Position numbers and translations under genes: made by a program
Assembly: GCA_036244855.1 (NCBI GenBank)
Contig: BQKZ01006934.1
Coordinates: 14,711 to 35,797, forward strand
Reading direction: 5' to 3'
DNA from: Temnopleurus reevesii
Lineage: Eukaryota; Echinodermata; Echinoidea; Temnopleuroida; Temnopleuridae
DNA: 21,087 nucleotides
The notes under the pieces: model-generated
The model's database searches: none
The model's input: the letters and a program-made list of their open reading frames with translations, nothing else
What the model was told of the DNA's origin: nothing
Part shown: piece by piece, positions 1 to 7,512 of the stretch
Position numbering within the stretch: position 1 is the stretch's first letter
Layout: each line of letters begins with the position of its first letter

Positions 1-59
1 AAAGTAATCCACATCAATGTAACATTTCATGTCACAGAAAGACTTTGTATCGTATTTAC

Positions 60-404
60 CTCCAAAGTCTGGAACATTCATAAGACCAAAGCTTTCTGGC
101 TGCTTCATCTTCATCTTGAGTTCTTCCTCTCGCCTCATCCTCTTTTCATCCGCTCTATGCTTGGCCTCTTCCTCTCGCTTCCTCTTTTCCTCCTCCTCTT
201 TCTTCTTCTTCCTTTCCTCTTCAATGTTTGGAGCTACGCCAGGAGCCTTGTTGGCTTCCCATTCATCCAGGAAGTTTTGGGGGACGGGTCGGGCGTAGGG
301 GACCTTCCACTGAGGTTTTGGTTTGAGCTTTTCCAGCTCTTCGATGGAGGAGTCGAGACCGGGGATGGATGTATCTAAAGATTCTTCCATCATGGGTATC
401 GTAA
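60..404 (-). CDS. WDR33: WDR33 exon L: post-propeller segment and charged coiled coil
   Basis: About 345 nt, completing Val from either K copy. Visible segments are TIPMMEESLDTSIPGLD, PQWKVPYARPVPQNFLDEWE, and a long Lys/Glu/Arg-rich run (RKKKKEEEEKRKREEEAKHR and on), then KQPESFGLMNVPDFGG. Human WDR33 has EMTIPGLDWG and KKVPYAKPIPAQFQQAWMQN at the start of this region. The charged run predicts a helical coiled coil at roughly residues 60-105 of the exon. The acceptor is GATTACAG| (405-406). I place the donor at GGAG|GTAAAT (54-59), but the frame stays open to base 1, so the exon could extend further. The Gly-Pro-rich C-terminal region is outside the window. Confidence 0.85.
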
Positions 405-1243
405 CTGTAATCAAGTAAATTGAGAAAATGCATAGACATATGAATTTATAATTCTAGACATTAAAAAGAGATAAATGGTGTATATTAATCATATTTATTA
501 AAATATAAAAAATTAACACCTTGTCCGATCCTAACAGTGAGAATACCTGGTTCAAGATCTTTGGGCAGATTGTGTTTTACATTTTTGGAAAATCTAGTTA
601 AATGGACACAAATGCCCAATATGTCTCTTTACAACTAAATCTATAAACAATAGGGGGTGTGTAGAACCATATTTGCAAATGCCTCATGAAGGCAGGGCAG
701 CCAATGATTTTCATTAATGTCAACAATGTATTAAGGGATTTTTAACTCCTCATCTTCATGTACAAGAAGCTCTAATTCAGAAGGAATATTTTGTGACTGA
801 AAATACTGAATCATTGAAAGGTAATATCACAGAAAATGCAAAAATGCCAGACAGTTAGTCTCAAATTTGGAGAATGAAACAAGCAAAGATCTAGAAGAAC
901 AGATCTACAAAATTGGCATGAGTGAAACTACGCCTCAATCAGCACATTAGAAAGAAGCAATATATTGGACTGATGTTACCCATTAAGCACACATCCAGGA
1001 TTTGAAGTCATAGGAGCACTTGACCAACTTCAAATAATTAGGTAAATGTCTCAATCTACAAATACCTTTGCACAAAGTAAAATAAAAAAAATGTGTCAGA
1101 AGTTCTAATAATATGTAAGCCTCTCAGAGAATATGAAGATTAAGGGAATCGTTGTTGCCATTTAGGACATTGAAAGTTCATTTCTTCTATCTCTCTAAGA
1201 CATATTCATTGCTTCTGTTGCTATGTGAGACTCAGACAATCAC
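405..1243 (-). other. WDR33: Intron between exon K1 and exon L
   Basis: 839 bases, AT-rich. The segment 470-1130 shows no frame, inverted repeat or RNA signature that I can support. The low-coordinate edge of unit A begins near 1138. Confidence 0.8.
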
Positions 1244-1327
1244 CTGATTCATCTTTCTTGAGATGGTCTGCTACTCCATACTCTAATCCCATTCCAGGAA
1301 TGACAGGCAGGGATGTAGTATCATCAT
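1244..1327 (-). CDS. WDR33: WDR33 exon K, downstream copy (K1)
   Basis: The second intact copy of exon K: 84 nt, phase 1 at both ends. It encodes the same residues as K2 except for a final Ser, so the junction with exon L reads KKDESV instead of KKDEAV. The acceptor is TTTTTTTTCAG| (1328-1329), with a C before AG as in consensus, where K2 has T. The donor is TCAG|GTGATT (1238-1243). Copies K1 and K2 are the most alike of the three duplicated pairs. Confidence 0.9.
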
Positions 1328-1540
1328 CTGAAAAAAAAATTAAAAAAACATCAAAAACATTAACAAAAGTTATTCAATTGATATCAACACTCATTATATT
1401 TGTATTATTTTTCTATTAGACAAAATGAAGTTTTCCGGGCCTTATCACTGCTCTTTTCTTTTCTTACTACCCCGCTTTATGAATTACTCAAGCTATTGTC
1501 ACTGATGACCACTCCTTCCTTCAATTAAGTTTGAAATTAG

Positions 1541-1713
1541 GGCTGTGTTTCACTAAATCATTCTTAAAGTTACACATGACTTTAAGAAAGACTTGACTAT
1601 ATCAACAAGTGTAATGCGCGTAAGATTCTCGATCATTCAGCACAAGAACTGATTCCAGTCGTGTGCAAAGTCATTCTTACTACACTATTTTGTAACTTAG
1701 TGAAACACTGCCC
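1541..1713. mobile_element. MITE with GTTTCAC ends (unit A copy)
   Basis: It starts GGCTGTGTTTCACTAA and ends TTAGTGAAACACTGCCC, giving terminal inverted repeats of about 16 bases, with a further inner inverted pair around CTTTAAGAAAGACTT. There is no coding capacity. The same element is at the same relative place in unit B, so it predates the cassette duplication. Related copies are at 12024-12194, 9951-10120 and 11034-11168. Confidence 0.75.
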
Positions 1714-1974
1714 AGGTTTGTGTTTCATAAAGCCTTCTATAATTCTACACATTCTGTCGTGCAGATGCAATTGTGACATCATGTGGGACTAGTCAAGTGA
1801 ATGAACGAGAGCAATGGACATTTATTTCCAGGCAACTGTGACAAATGAAATCGAAACCTCCATACTTTCATTTGAATATCCTCTCATGGTTACCGCAGAC
1901 CAACTTTACAGTAAGATTATTTGCAAAGTACATACTACTTGATGTGGATGATGAAGACAGGAAAACATACTTAC

Positions 1975-2072
1975 CAAATTCCAGCAGATCTTCAGATGTT
2001 CCAATGGGCAAAGTATTGAGATTGTACCTATCTCTCATCCTATCACCAGGTCTGTTCCTAGTCCAGAATTTC
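1975..2072 (-). CDS. WDR33: WDR33 exon J, downstream copy (J1)
   Basis: The second intact copy of exon J: 98 nt, encoding the same 32 full codons as J2 (KFWTRNRPGDRMRDRYNLNT and LPIGTSEDLLEF). The acceptor is TTGCAG| (2073-2074) and the donor is G|GTAAGT (1969-1974), a stronger match to consensus than the GTAAGC of J2. Seven silent differences separate it from J2. A 0.5-kb inverted-repeat element (2122-2604) sits about 50 bases upstream of its acceptor on the transcript and is absent from the other unit. Confidence 0.9.
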
Positions 2073-2121
2073 CTGCAAATAGGAGATAGAAACTAGATGA
2101 ATCCTCATCTGCACGCAGTCA

Positions 2122-2604
2122 AAATTTCTGCCTCCGCCATCACGCGGTCAGAAAAAAAATATTTCTGCTTGTTCCATGCAATCAGAAATCAGCACTATTT
2201 TGGGTGATTTTACCACTTTTGGGCACTGTGACCTTTGACCCCGTGAGCCCAAAATATCATCAGTTTGTCCTCACATGCTAATACATAATTGAGCTAAGTT
2301 TAAAAGAAATTTGTCTAATTTTTCTTAAGTTATTGCAATAACAGCCTTTTTCGGGTGATTTTTTTACAAGATTTTTGGCCATGTGACCTTTGACCCCCTG
2401 AATCCAAAGTCTAATCAGTTCATCCTCAGATGCTTATACATACTTGAGCCAAGTTTAGTCAAAATCCGTCTGGCAGTTCTGAAGTTATCGCGGTAACAAA
2501 TTTCAGACAGACCGACGCACGGACACACACACAGACGGATGCACGAACAACCCGAAAACAGAATGCCTGCGGCACCATCTCACGGTGGCGGAAGCGTAGA
2601 AATA
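2122..2604. mobile_element. Short TIR element inserted in unit A
   Basis: Its ends are inverted (ATTTCTGCCTCCGCCA near 2124 versus TGGCGGAAGCGTAGAAAT near 2586-2603). It interrupts unit A relative to unit B, so it is a younger insertion. The interior has two diverged tandem copies of a block of roughly 150 bases, each with TGACCTTTGACCCC (2229-2242 and 2384-2397), and a short run rich in ACACAC/GACAGACC near 2505-2545. There is no open frame, so it is a non-autonomous element of unassigned superfamily. Confidence 0.75.
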
Positions 2605-2872
2605 TCTCGCCTAAGTATGAATAGCTAAGTAAACTTTTGTCTCAATCCTGCATTATGCAATGTGCAAGTTGGAACATCAAAGCAAATGGTTGCTGTCCAC
2701 ATACTTTGGCGTCATTGCAAAGCTAATTCTGCTGTGTCATGAAACATGTCTGAGTAGTCAGTGATTTCCATGATGTTCATGAATTCTATCAATCATGTTT
2801 CATCAAGATTTGATGTAAACAGGGTTAGATCCTGCCTAATTTCAAAATTTCAAAACATTAAAGCCTACTAAC

Positions 2873-2985
2873 GTTGAATGGTCATTCGACCCTGAGCACA
2901 GCAAATGACCCAATATAATGGATGCCAAGCTAGGCCCAAAGGTAGACCCCTATGCTTCTTACATACCTTCTAATTTCAACAATAC
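2873..2985 (-). pseudogene. Decayed third copy of exon I in unit A
   Basis: The plus-strand sequence here follows exon I base by base: GTTGAATGGTCATT, then CCTGAGCACAGC, GATGCCAAGCTAGG and TGCTTCTT. It carries a roughly 5-base insertion (near 2920-2925) that breaks the WHPLGH reading frame, and its upper part has drifted beyond recognition. The donor has become GTTAGT and no acceptor is evident. It lies just downstream (in transcription) of intact I1, so it is a tandem exon relic that is probably not spliced. Confidence 0.7.
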
Positions 2986-3078
2986 AAAATATTGAATGAT
3001 TATAAGACCATGAATAGAGTGTATGATCCAATAGGTGCCTCTTTAGACCTGATATATCAGACACATATCTTAACTTAC

Positions 3079-3189
3079 GTGGAATGGTCGTTAGAACCTG
3101 AGCACAACATATGGCCCAATGGATGCCATGCTAGACCCCAGATGATAGACTCATGTGCTTCTTCTATGCCTCCAATCTCTTTGTCGTGG
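3079..3189 (-). CDS. WDR33: WDR33 exon I, downstream copy (I1)
   Basis: The second intact copy of exon I: 111 nt, phase 2 at both ends, with the same encoded residues as I2, including the split Gly and Thr codons. The acceptor is GCATCTAG| (3190-3191), identical to that of I2, and the donor is AC|GTAAGT (3073-3078). There is no stop or frameshift. All 15 base differences from I2 are silent, which argues that this copy has been kept by selection. It can accept a splice from exon H or, in frame, from I2. Confidence 0.88.
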
Positions 3190-3421
3190 CTAGATGCGAA
3201 GGAAGAGATAAACGATGAATTTCAAAATGAAAAAAAGTGCAGGAAAATTCCACCTGAGCAATAATAGAACTACACAACTCTTTACCTATCTTTATCTGCT
3301 GTAGCTCAATTTTGTTTATATCAGTCATTTAAGATGCAAGTCCCAATGTAGAGCCTATCTCCAAATTTATTTGAAAATAGTATATTTACATCAAAAGTAG
3401 TGAAAAACAATCTTATCTGTA

Positions 3422-3745
3422 TCTGATTGGGAGGAATAAATCATTGAACCATCAGGAACAATTTTACACACCCTGCCGCAATTTTTTTTCAGACAATGAA
3501 GCAAACATCGTCTGTAAGACGAATCATAAAGTGCCCGTCATAAAAACAGCCTAATCCTACGTCCATTCACCCGCAAACGGACTTTAAGTCCTTGGTCCAT
3601 TCACCCGCGAATAGAAGAGGACGAGGATCGTCTATACGAGGGAACCGGACGAGACTATTGTTTGTATTTTCACGGGCAAACCGCGGGCAGTTTATCCCCT
3701 AGGGCGTTAGGTTTCCCGAGGCCGGAACTGTAATATGCAATTATT
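3422..3745. other. CpG-dense insert in unit A, identity unknown
   Basis: This segment is present in unit A and absent from unit B. Its core (about 3505-3735) has many CpG dinucleotides, far more than the surrounding intron. It includes a short direct repeat, GTCCATTCACCCGC (3560 and 3596 regions). No open frame or recognisable RNA is seen. It could be a recent, not yet CpG-depleted transposon piece or an intronic regulatory island; the sequence does not decide. Confidence 0.55.
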
Positions 3746-3860
3746 CTCAACAGAGTTGGTACTGTATAAATAAAAGCCTATTGGACAGTAAGCTGTTTCA
3801 AATGAAGTGCAAGTGATGAAATACATAGAGAGGTTTAACTTAAAGGGGAACCAGACTTTG

Positions 3861-4430
3861 GAATTGTCGTGCTCTCATTGAATGGAGAAAAATCAAATGA
3901 ACAAACTGTGAAAATTTTGGCAAAATCGGACAATCCGTTCAAAATTTATGAATTTTCAAAGTCACTGAGATATGACGATCCCTATCGCTGATGGGAATCC
4001 GTGCGATCGGCAAATTCGATGGAATGTGTGACGTCATGTCGGACAACTCCTCATTCCCTTGATGAACACAGAATTAAGAAAAATGGATTAATATGATATT
4101 TAGAGTAAGGTTGCAACATCACTCTTCTCAAAATACACGCAGAATCAATACAGAAATGCTATACCCCCAACCGAAAATTGTCATTTTGTTGAATTTTCCG
4201 AAAAAAGGAGAAAAGGTGAAAATTTGTATACAGAGTGAATGAGGAGTAGTCCGACATGACGTCACGGATTCCGTCGAATTTGCCGATCGCACGGATCCCC
4301 ATGAGCGGTAGGGATTGTCATATCGCTGTAACTTTAAAAAGTCATAACTCTTGAACGGGTTGTCCGATTTTGCTCAAATTTTCACAGTTTGTTCATCTGA
4401 TTTTTCTTCATTCAATGAAAGCACGACAAT
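3861..4430. repeat. Long inverted repeat between the two exon cassettes
   Basis: The left arm (3861-4058) and right arm (4237-4430) are imperfect reverse complements of about 195 bases. Paired landmarks are TTGTCGTGCT with AGCACGACAA, GACGTCATGTCGGAC with GTCCGACATGACGTC, and CGATCGGCAAATTCGA with its complement. The 178-base centre is AT-rich. It is a fold-back element or large MITE without coding capacity. In the WDR33 pre-mRNA it would form a long hairpin between exons K2 and I1. It is absent from the matching place in unit B. Confidence 0.88.
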
Positions 4431-4570
4431 CCCAGGGAANGACTGAAATATCCCAATGGGATTAGGGTTAAGGGAATAGTTTTCGTGCTTGGGGCATTGA
4501 AAATTTATTTCTTCTATATTTTCGTGACTTAATCACTTTTTCTGTTGCTGTGCCAGTCTTTTGCAATTAC

Positions 4571-4654
4571 CTGCTTCATCTTTCTTGAGATGGTCAGCTA
4601 CTCCATACTCTAATCCCATTCCAGGAATGACAGGCAGGGAGGTAGTATCATCAT
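4571..4654 (-). CDS. WDR33: WDR33 exon K, upstream copy (K2)
   Basis: An 84-nt exon, phase 1 at both ends. It encodes DDDTTSLPVIPGMGLEYGVA then DHLKKDEA, plus one G of a Val codon completed by exon L. Human WDR33 has SLAVIPGMGIPEQ and GKDES at the matching places. The acceptor is TTTTTTTAG| (4655-4656), preceded by a T run, and the donor is GCAG|GTAATT (4565-4570). It differs from K1 at 3 of 84 bases; one change is coding (Ala here, Ser in K1, at the last full codon). Human has Ser, so K1 is the ancestral-like form. Confidence 0.9.
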
Positions 4655-4866
4655 CTAAAAAAAATACAAAAACATAAAAAACATCAACAAAAGTCATATT
4701 AAAATCAACATTCTCAATACATTTGTATTATTTTTCTATTCAAGGAGATGCTTCCAAACCTGTATGGCTTATTTCTACTCCTTTTCTTTTCTTACTTCAC
4801 TTTTATGAAATAATCAATCCAGTGTCACTAAAGACCACTCATTCATTCAATTAGTCTTGAAAGTAG

Positions 4867-5033
4867 GGCAGTGCTAAAATCGTTCTTAAAGTTATGCACG
4901 ACTTTAAGAAAGACTGGAGTACTGTAAATTAAGGAGTATAATACGCGTAAGATTCTCGATCATTCAGCATAGGAATTGATACCAGTCATGTGTAAAGTCG
5001 CTCTTAGAGTCGTAACTTTATGAAACACTGCCC
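4867..5033. mobile_element. MITE with GTTTCAC ends (unit B copy)
   Basis: The orthologous copy of the element at 1541-1713. It has GGCAGTG at the left and GAAACACTGCCC at the right, with the shared inner block GCGTAAGATTCTCGATCATT. The left terminus is eroded compared with the unit A copy. Confidence 0.72.
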
Positions 5034-5267
5034 AGGTTTGTGCTTCATAAAGCCTTCTATAATTCTACAAGTCAACTGAAATTGAAACTGATTTTGCCAG
5101 TGAATGTACAAGAGAAATGGACATTTATTTCCAGGCAACTGTGACAAATGAAATCAAAACCTCCTTATTTTCAATTGAATATCCTCTCATGGTCTCGGCA
5201 GACCATTTAAAAAAAAGAGTATTTGCAAAGTGTATACTACTTGATGTGGATAATGAAGCATGCTTAC

Positions 5268-5365
5268 CAAATTCCAGGAGATCTTCAGACGTTCCAATGG
5301 GCAGAGTATTGAGATTATATCTGTCTCTCATCCTATCACCAGGTCTGTTCCTTGTCCAGAATTTC
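5268..5365 (-). CDS. WDR33: WDR33 exon J, upstream copy (J2)
   Basis: A 98-nt exon entering in phase 2 and leaving in phase 1. It completes Thr, then encodes KFWTRNRPGDRMRDRYNLNT and LPIGTSEDLLEF, leaving one G. Human WDR33 has KFWTRNRPGDKMRDRYNLNL and LPGMSEDGVEY. It forms the end of the propeller and the basic exit strand. The acceptor is TTGCAG| (5366-5367) and the donor is G|GTAAGC (5262-5267). It differs from J1 at 7 of 98 bases, all silent. Because 98 is not a multiple of three, only one J copy can be used per in-frame transcript. Confidence 0.92.
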
Positions 5366-5660
5366 CTGCAAATAGAAGAAGGAAAAATATATCTAATATT
5401 TATTTTCTGTAAAGGTGATATCAAATATCAGTGCAAGTAGCTAATGCTTGCCCAAATATAACAGCAGTCCATTCACTAGGCAATGTGTAAATTGGGACTT
5501 CGACTTCATTGGTCTGTGCCCACAGAATAGAACATAATCTTGACCAAAGTCAGCGTTGTCACAAAACATGTCTCAACAGTCAGTCAATCATAAAAAAGGT
5601 TCAAGAATTATGACAGTCATTTTTTTTGTCAAGTTTTGAATTATATAAAACTGACTCATA

Positions 5661-5727
5661 CATCCTGTCAAGCCCCAAGATAGACCCCGTGCTTCTTACA
5701 TACCTCCTAATTCCAACAATATACAAA
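5661..5727 (-). pseudogene. Fragment of the same exon I relic in unit B
   Basis: The segment with AAGCCCCAAGATAGACCCC and GTGCTTCTTACATACCTCC aligns with the upper part of the relic at 2935-2985 and, more loosely, with exon I itself. The donor half is gone. Since both units hold the relic at the same relative place, exon I had already duplicated and begun to decay before the larger cassette duplication. Confidence 0.55.
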
Positions 5728-5817
5728 ATATGGATTGATTATAAGACCACAAATAGAGTGTATGATCCAATAAGTGCCTCTTTAGAGCTGATATATCAGA
5801 CATATATTTTGACTTAC

Positions 5818-5928
5818 GTTGAATGGTCATTAGACCCTGAGCACAGCATGTGACCCAAAGGATGCCATGCTAAGCCCCATATGATGGACTCATGTGCTTC
5901 TTCTATGCCACCAATTTCCTTGTCGTGC
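5818..5928 (-). CDS. WDR33: WDR33 exon I, upstream copy (I2)
   Basis: A 111-nt exon, phase 2 at both ends. It completes Gly from exon H, then encodes [20 protein letters not shown] and [16 protein letters not shown], ending with AC of a Thr codon. Human WDR33 has [20 protein letters not shown] and [16 protein letters not shown], so this is the next WD40 blade. The acceptor is GCATCTAG| (5929-5930) and the donor is AC|GTAAGT. The protein is identical to copy I1 (3079-3189), although 15 of 111 bases differ. It was not visible as a long frame because flanking stops are close. Confidence 0.9.
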
Positions 5929-6308
5929 CTAGATGCAAAGAAAGAGATAAAGAATGATTTACACATTCAAAAACAGTCCAGGAAAATTTCAACCTGAGCA
6001 ATAATGGAACCTCACAGCCATTTTACCCAACTTTATCAGCTGTAGCTCAACAACACCTTTCATCAAATTTTATTCATTTCAGTCAGACGCAAGTCCGAAT
6101 GTAGAGCCTCTCTCTAAAGTTTCATTTGTATTTGAAAGTAGTATTTTTACATCAAAAGTAGAGAAAACAATCTTATCTGTATCTAATATCTCACTCTTCT
6201 CAACAGCATTGGTACTGTAGAAAGAACAGCCTATTGGACAGCATGCTGTTTAACATGCAGTGCAAGTGATGAAATATATAGAGAGGTTTAGAGAAGTTAA
6301 GAGATTTA

Positions 6309-6484
6309 GGGGGTGTTGCTCAAAAGTTGCAATTGATCGCAAATTGCAGTTGATCGGAACGCGCCAATCAAAACCATTGTTTCATGCATGTCATCTTAAA
6401 TGCGCACACCGCGCGCGAATAAAAATGCGCGTTACAATTTCTAAAGTTGCAGTTGATTTGCAGTTGATTCTGAGCAACACCCCC
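6309..6484. mobile_element. MITE with GTGTTGCTCA ends, copy 1
   Basis: It begins GGGGGTGTTGCTCAAAAG and ends CTGAGCAACACCCCC, and is flanked on both sides by TTA (6306-6308 and 6485-6487), a likely 3-bp target duplication. Inner blocks TTGCAGTTGATC and CAGTTGATT repeat in both orientations. A 3-bp TWA-type target site fits PIF/Harbinger-derived MITEs; that class assignment is inference. It lies just outside unit B. Confidence 0.78.
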
Positions 6485-6574
6485 TTAGAGAGGTTTAACC
6501 CTATTCCAACTGGGGGGGGGGGCATTTGGTCCCAACAATGAAATATACAACACTTGAGACAATCCCAGGAAATT

Positions 6575-6850
6575 ATGCTTGAGAGTTTTAATCAATTGCA
6601 AATCTATCTGCAAATCAATCATAATTTTCTTACAACACCCCTCCAGGCGGGTAGGCATTGACACTTGATATTGAAGTACTTACCCAACTTACCAGAAAAA
6701 AATACCTCCATCTGATAAATGAATTGCCTGTACTGTTATTGGTTGGAGTATTACTACAACATAACTCTCAATTGCAAATCAACTTCAATTCAGTTGCAAA
6801 ATCCAACACACATTATAATACACGGCTTTCTAACAGCACCCCTAACGATA
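6575..6850. repeat. Duplicated MITE remnants around the exon H relic
   Basis: Two similar segments (about 6575-6645 and 6748-6837) contain CAATTGCAAATC and end in ACAACACCCCT or ACAGCACCCCT, matching the GTGTTGCTCA-family terminus in reverse. Each is followed by a GGCAGGCA/GGCGGGTAGGCA stretch and a copy of the exon H 3' end. They are parts of one local tandem duplication of roughly 180-200 bases that also made the exon H relic. Confidence 0.6.
6678..6716 (-). pseudogene. Partial duplicate of exon H 3' end with its donor
   Basis: The 3' part of exon H and its splice donor are repeated here: the plus strand has ACTTACCCAACTT and AATACCTCCATCTGAT as at 6878-6916. On the minus strand it encodes SDGGIFFW, then TAA where exon H has Gln, then VG and GTAAGT. 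The duplicated stretch also takes in flanking intron (roughly 6600-6718 versus 6800-6916). It has no acceptor, so it is a stray donor rather than a complete exon. Confidence 0.8.
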
Positions 6851-6883
6851 GGCAGGCAGTGCAGATGGTCTTCAAGTACTTAC

Positions 6884-6962
6884 CCAACTTGCCAGAAGAG
6901 AATACCTCCATCTGATCCTCCCGATACAAACATGTCTTCATGTATGGGATGCCATGCAATCG
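6884..6962 (-). CDS. WDR33: WDR33 exon H: sixth WD40 blade, first part
   Basis: A 79-nt exon completing an Ala codon from exon G. It encodes [20 protein letters not shown] then LFWQV, and leaves two bases (GG) of a Gly codon. Human WDR33 has [20 protein letters not shown] followed by LFWHVG. The acceptor is CATACAG| (AG at 6963-6964) and the donor is TTGG|GTAAGT (6878-6883). The phase-2 end fits the start of either exon I copy, so this is the branch point for the duplicated cassette. A partial duplicate of its 3' half and donor is at 6678-6716. Confidence 0.93.
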
Positions 6963-7512
6963 CTGTATGGGAGAAATGCCAGTATTGAAAACAAATAATA
7001 TACCAGAGATTCAAGTTTCTTTGAATGCCAAAATATTTGTTTCATGTAAGACAAGCAAATATTAACTGCAAAAGTTACATCATAGGTAAGTTGGTACATA
7101 ATTTATTTGATAATCATCTCTAGCACATTCAATGAAACAAATTGCAAATTGTTTCCTCATTTGGTAAAAATTCTGTCAAACACTTAAGTAATCATGTCGC
7201 AATTGCTCAAAATGGTCACAGAGCTCTGACTCTTCCTCCTTGCTAAATCATTTTAGATTCGATGACTCATCCAAGCTAAGCATGTCAACATTAATTTGGG
7301 TATGGTAGAAGGTATGTCATACCAGATAATATGTCGAAAAAAGAGTGAGATTGCAAAGACCATTTCAAGCAACTGGTCCCTGACTGATATTTTCATTAAT
7401 GTCTACCAGTTACATTCCAGTTTGTACTCTATCATGTTAGATAAACCAACAGTGTACTTTGTAACACCATATAAGGCGCCCTATTATATCATTATCATAG
7501 TTGCTATTATAC
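6963..7512 (-). other. WDR33: Intron between exons G and H
   Basis: 550 bases of AT-rich intron. The long frame on the opposite strand across 7296-7718 is a shadow of exon G extended into this intron. I see no repeat or RNA gene. Confidence 0.75.

Larger units (their letters stand above)
1138..3838 (-). repeat. Tandem duplication, unit A (exons I1-J1-K1)
   Basis: This block aligns base by base, with gaps, to unit B (4467-6290). Matching landmarks run throughout: TTAAGGGAAT at the low end, exons K, J and I, a shared short inverted-repeat element (1541-1713 versus 4867-5033), the decayed exon I relic, and the GAGAGGTTTA end at 3829-3838 versus 6281-6290. Unit A is longer than B mainly because of two insertions, at about 2122-2604 and about 3422-3745. 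Because the insertions differ while shared elements are at the same place, the duplication came first. Confidence 0.88.
4467..6290 (-). repeat. Tandem duplication, unit B (exons I2-J2-K2)
   Basis: The shorter unit, 1.8 kb, in the same orientation as unit A. It keeps all three exons with their splice sites, the shared inverted-repeat element and a fragment of the exon I relic, and lacks the two unit-A insertions. Its low-coordinate end starts about 27 bases after the ambiguous base at 4440. That closeness is the main reason to consider an assembly join. Confidence 0.88.

Noticed and set aside
29..378. Plus-strand frames rich in Ser/Leu/Phe that could look like membrane segments
   Set aside because: They are the reverse strand of the GAA/GAG/AAG-rich coiled-coil part of WDR33 exon L.
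2992..3264. 90-residue plus-strand frame
   Set aside because: It is antisense to exon I1 and its flanks; the minus strand gives a clear WDR33 match.
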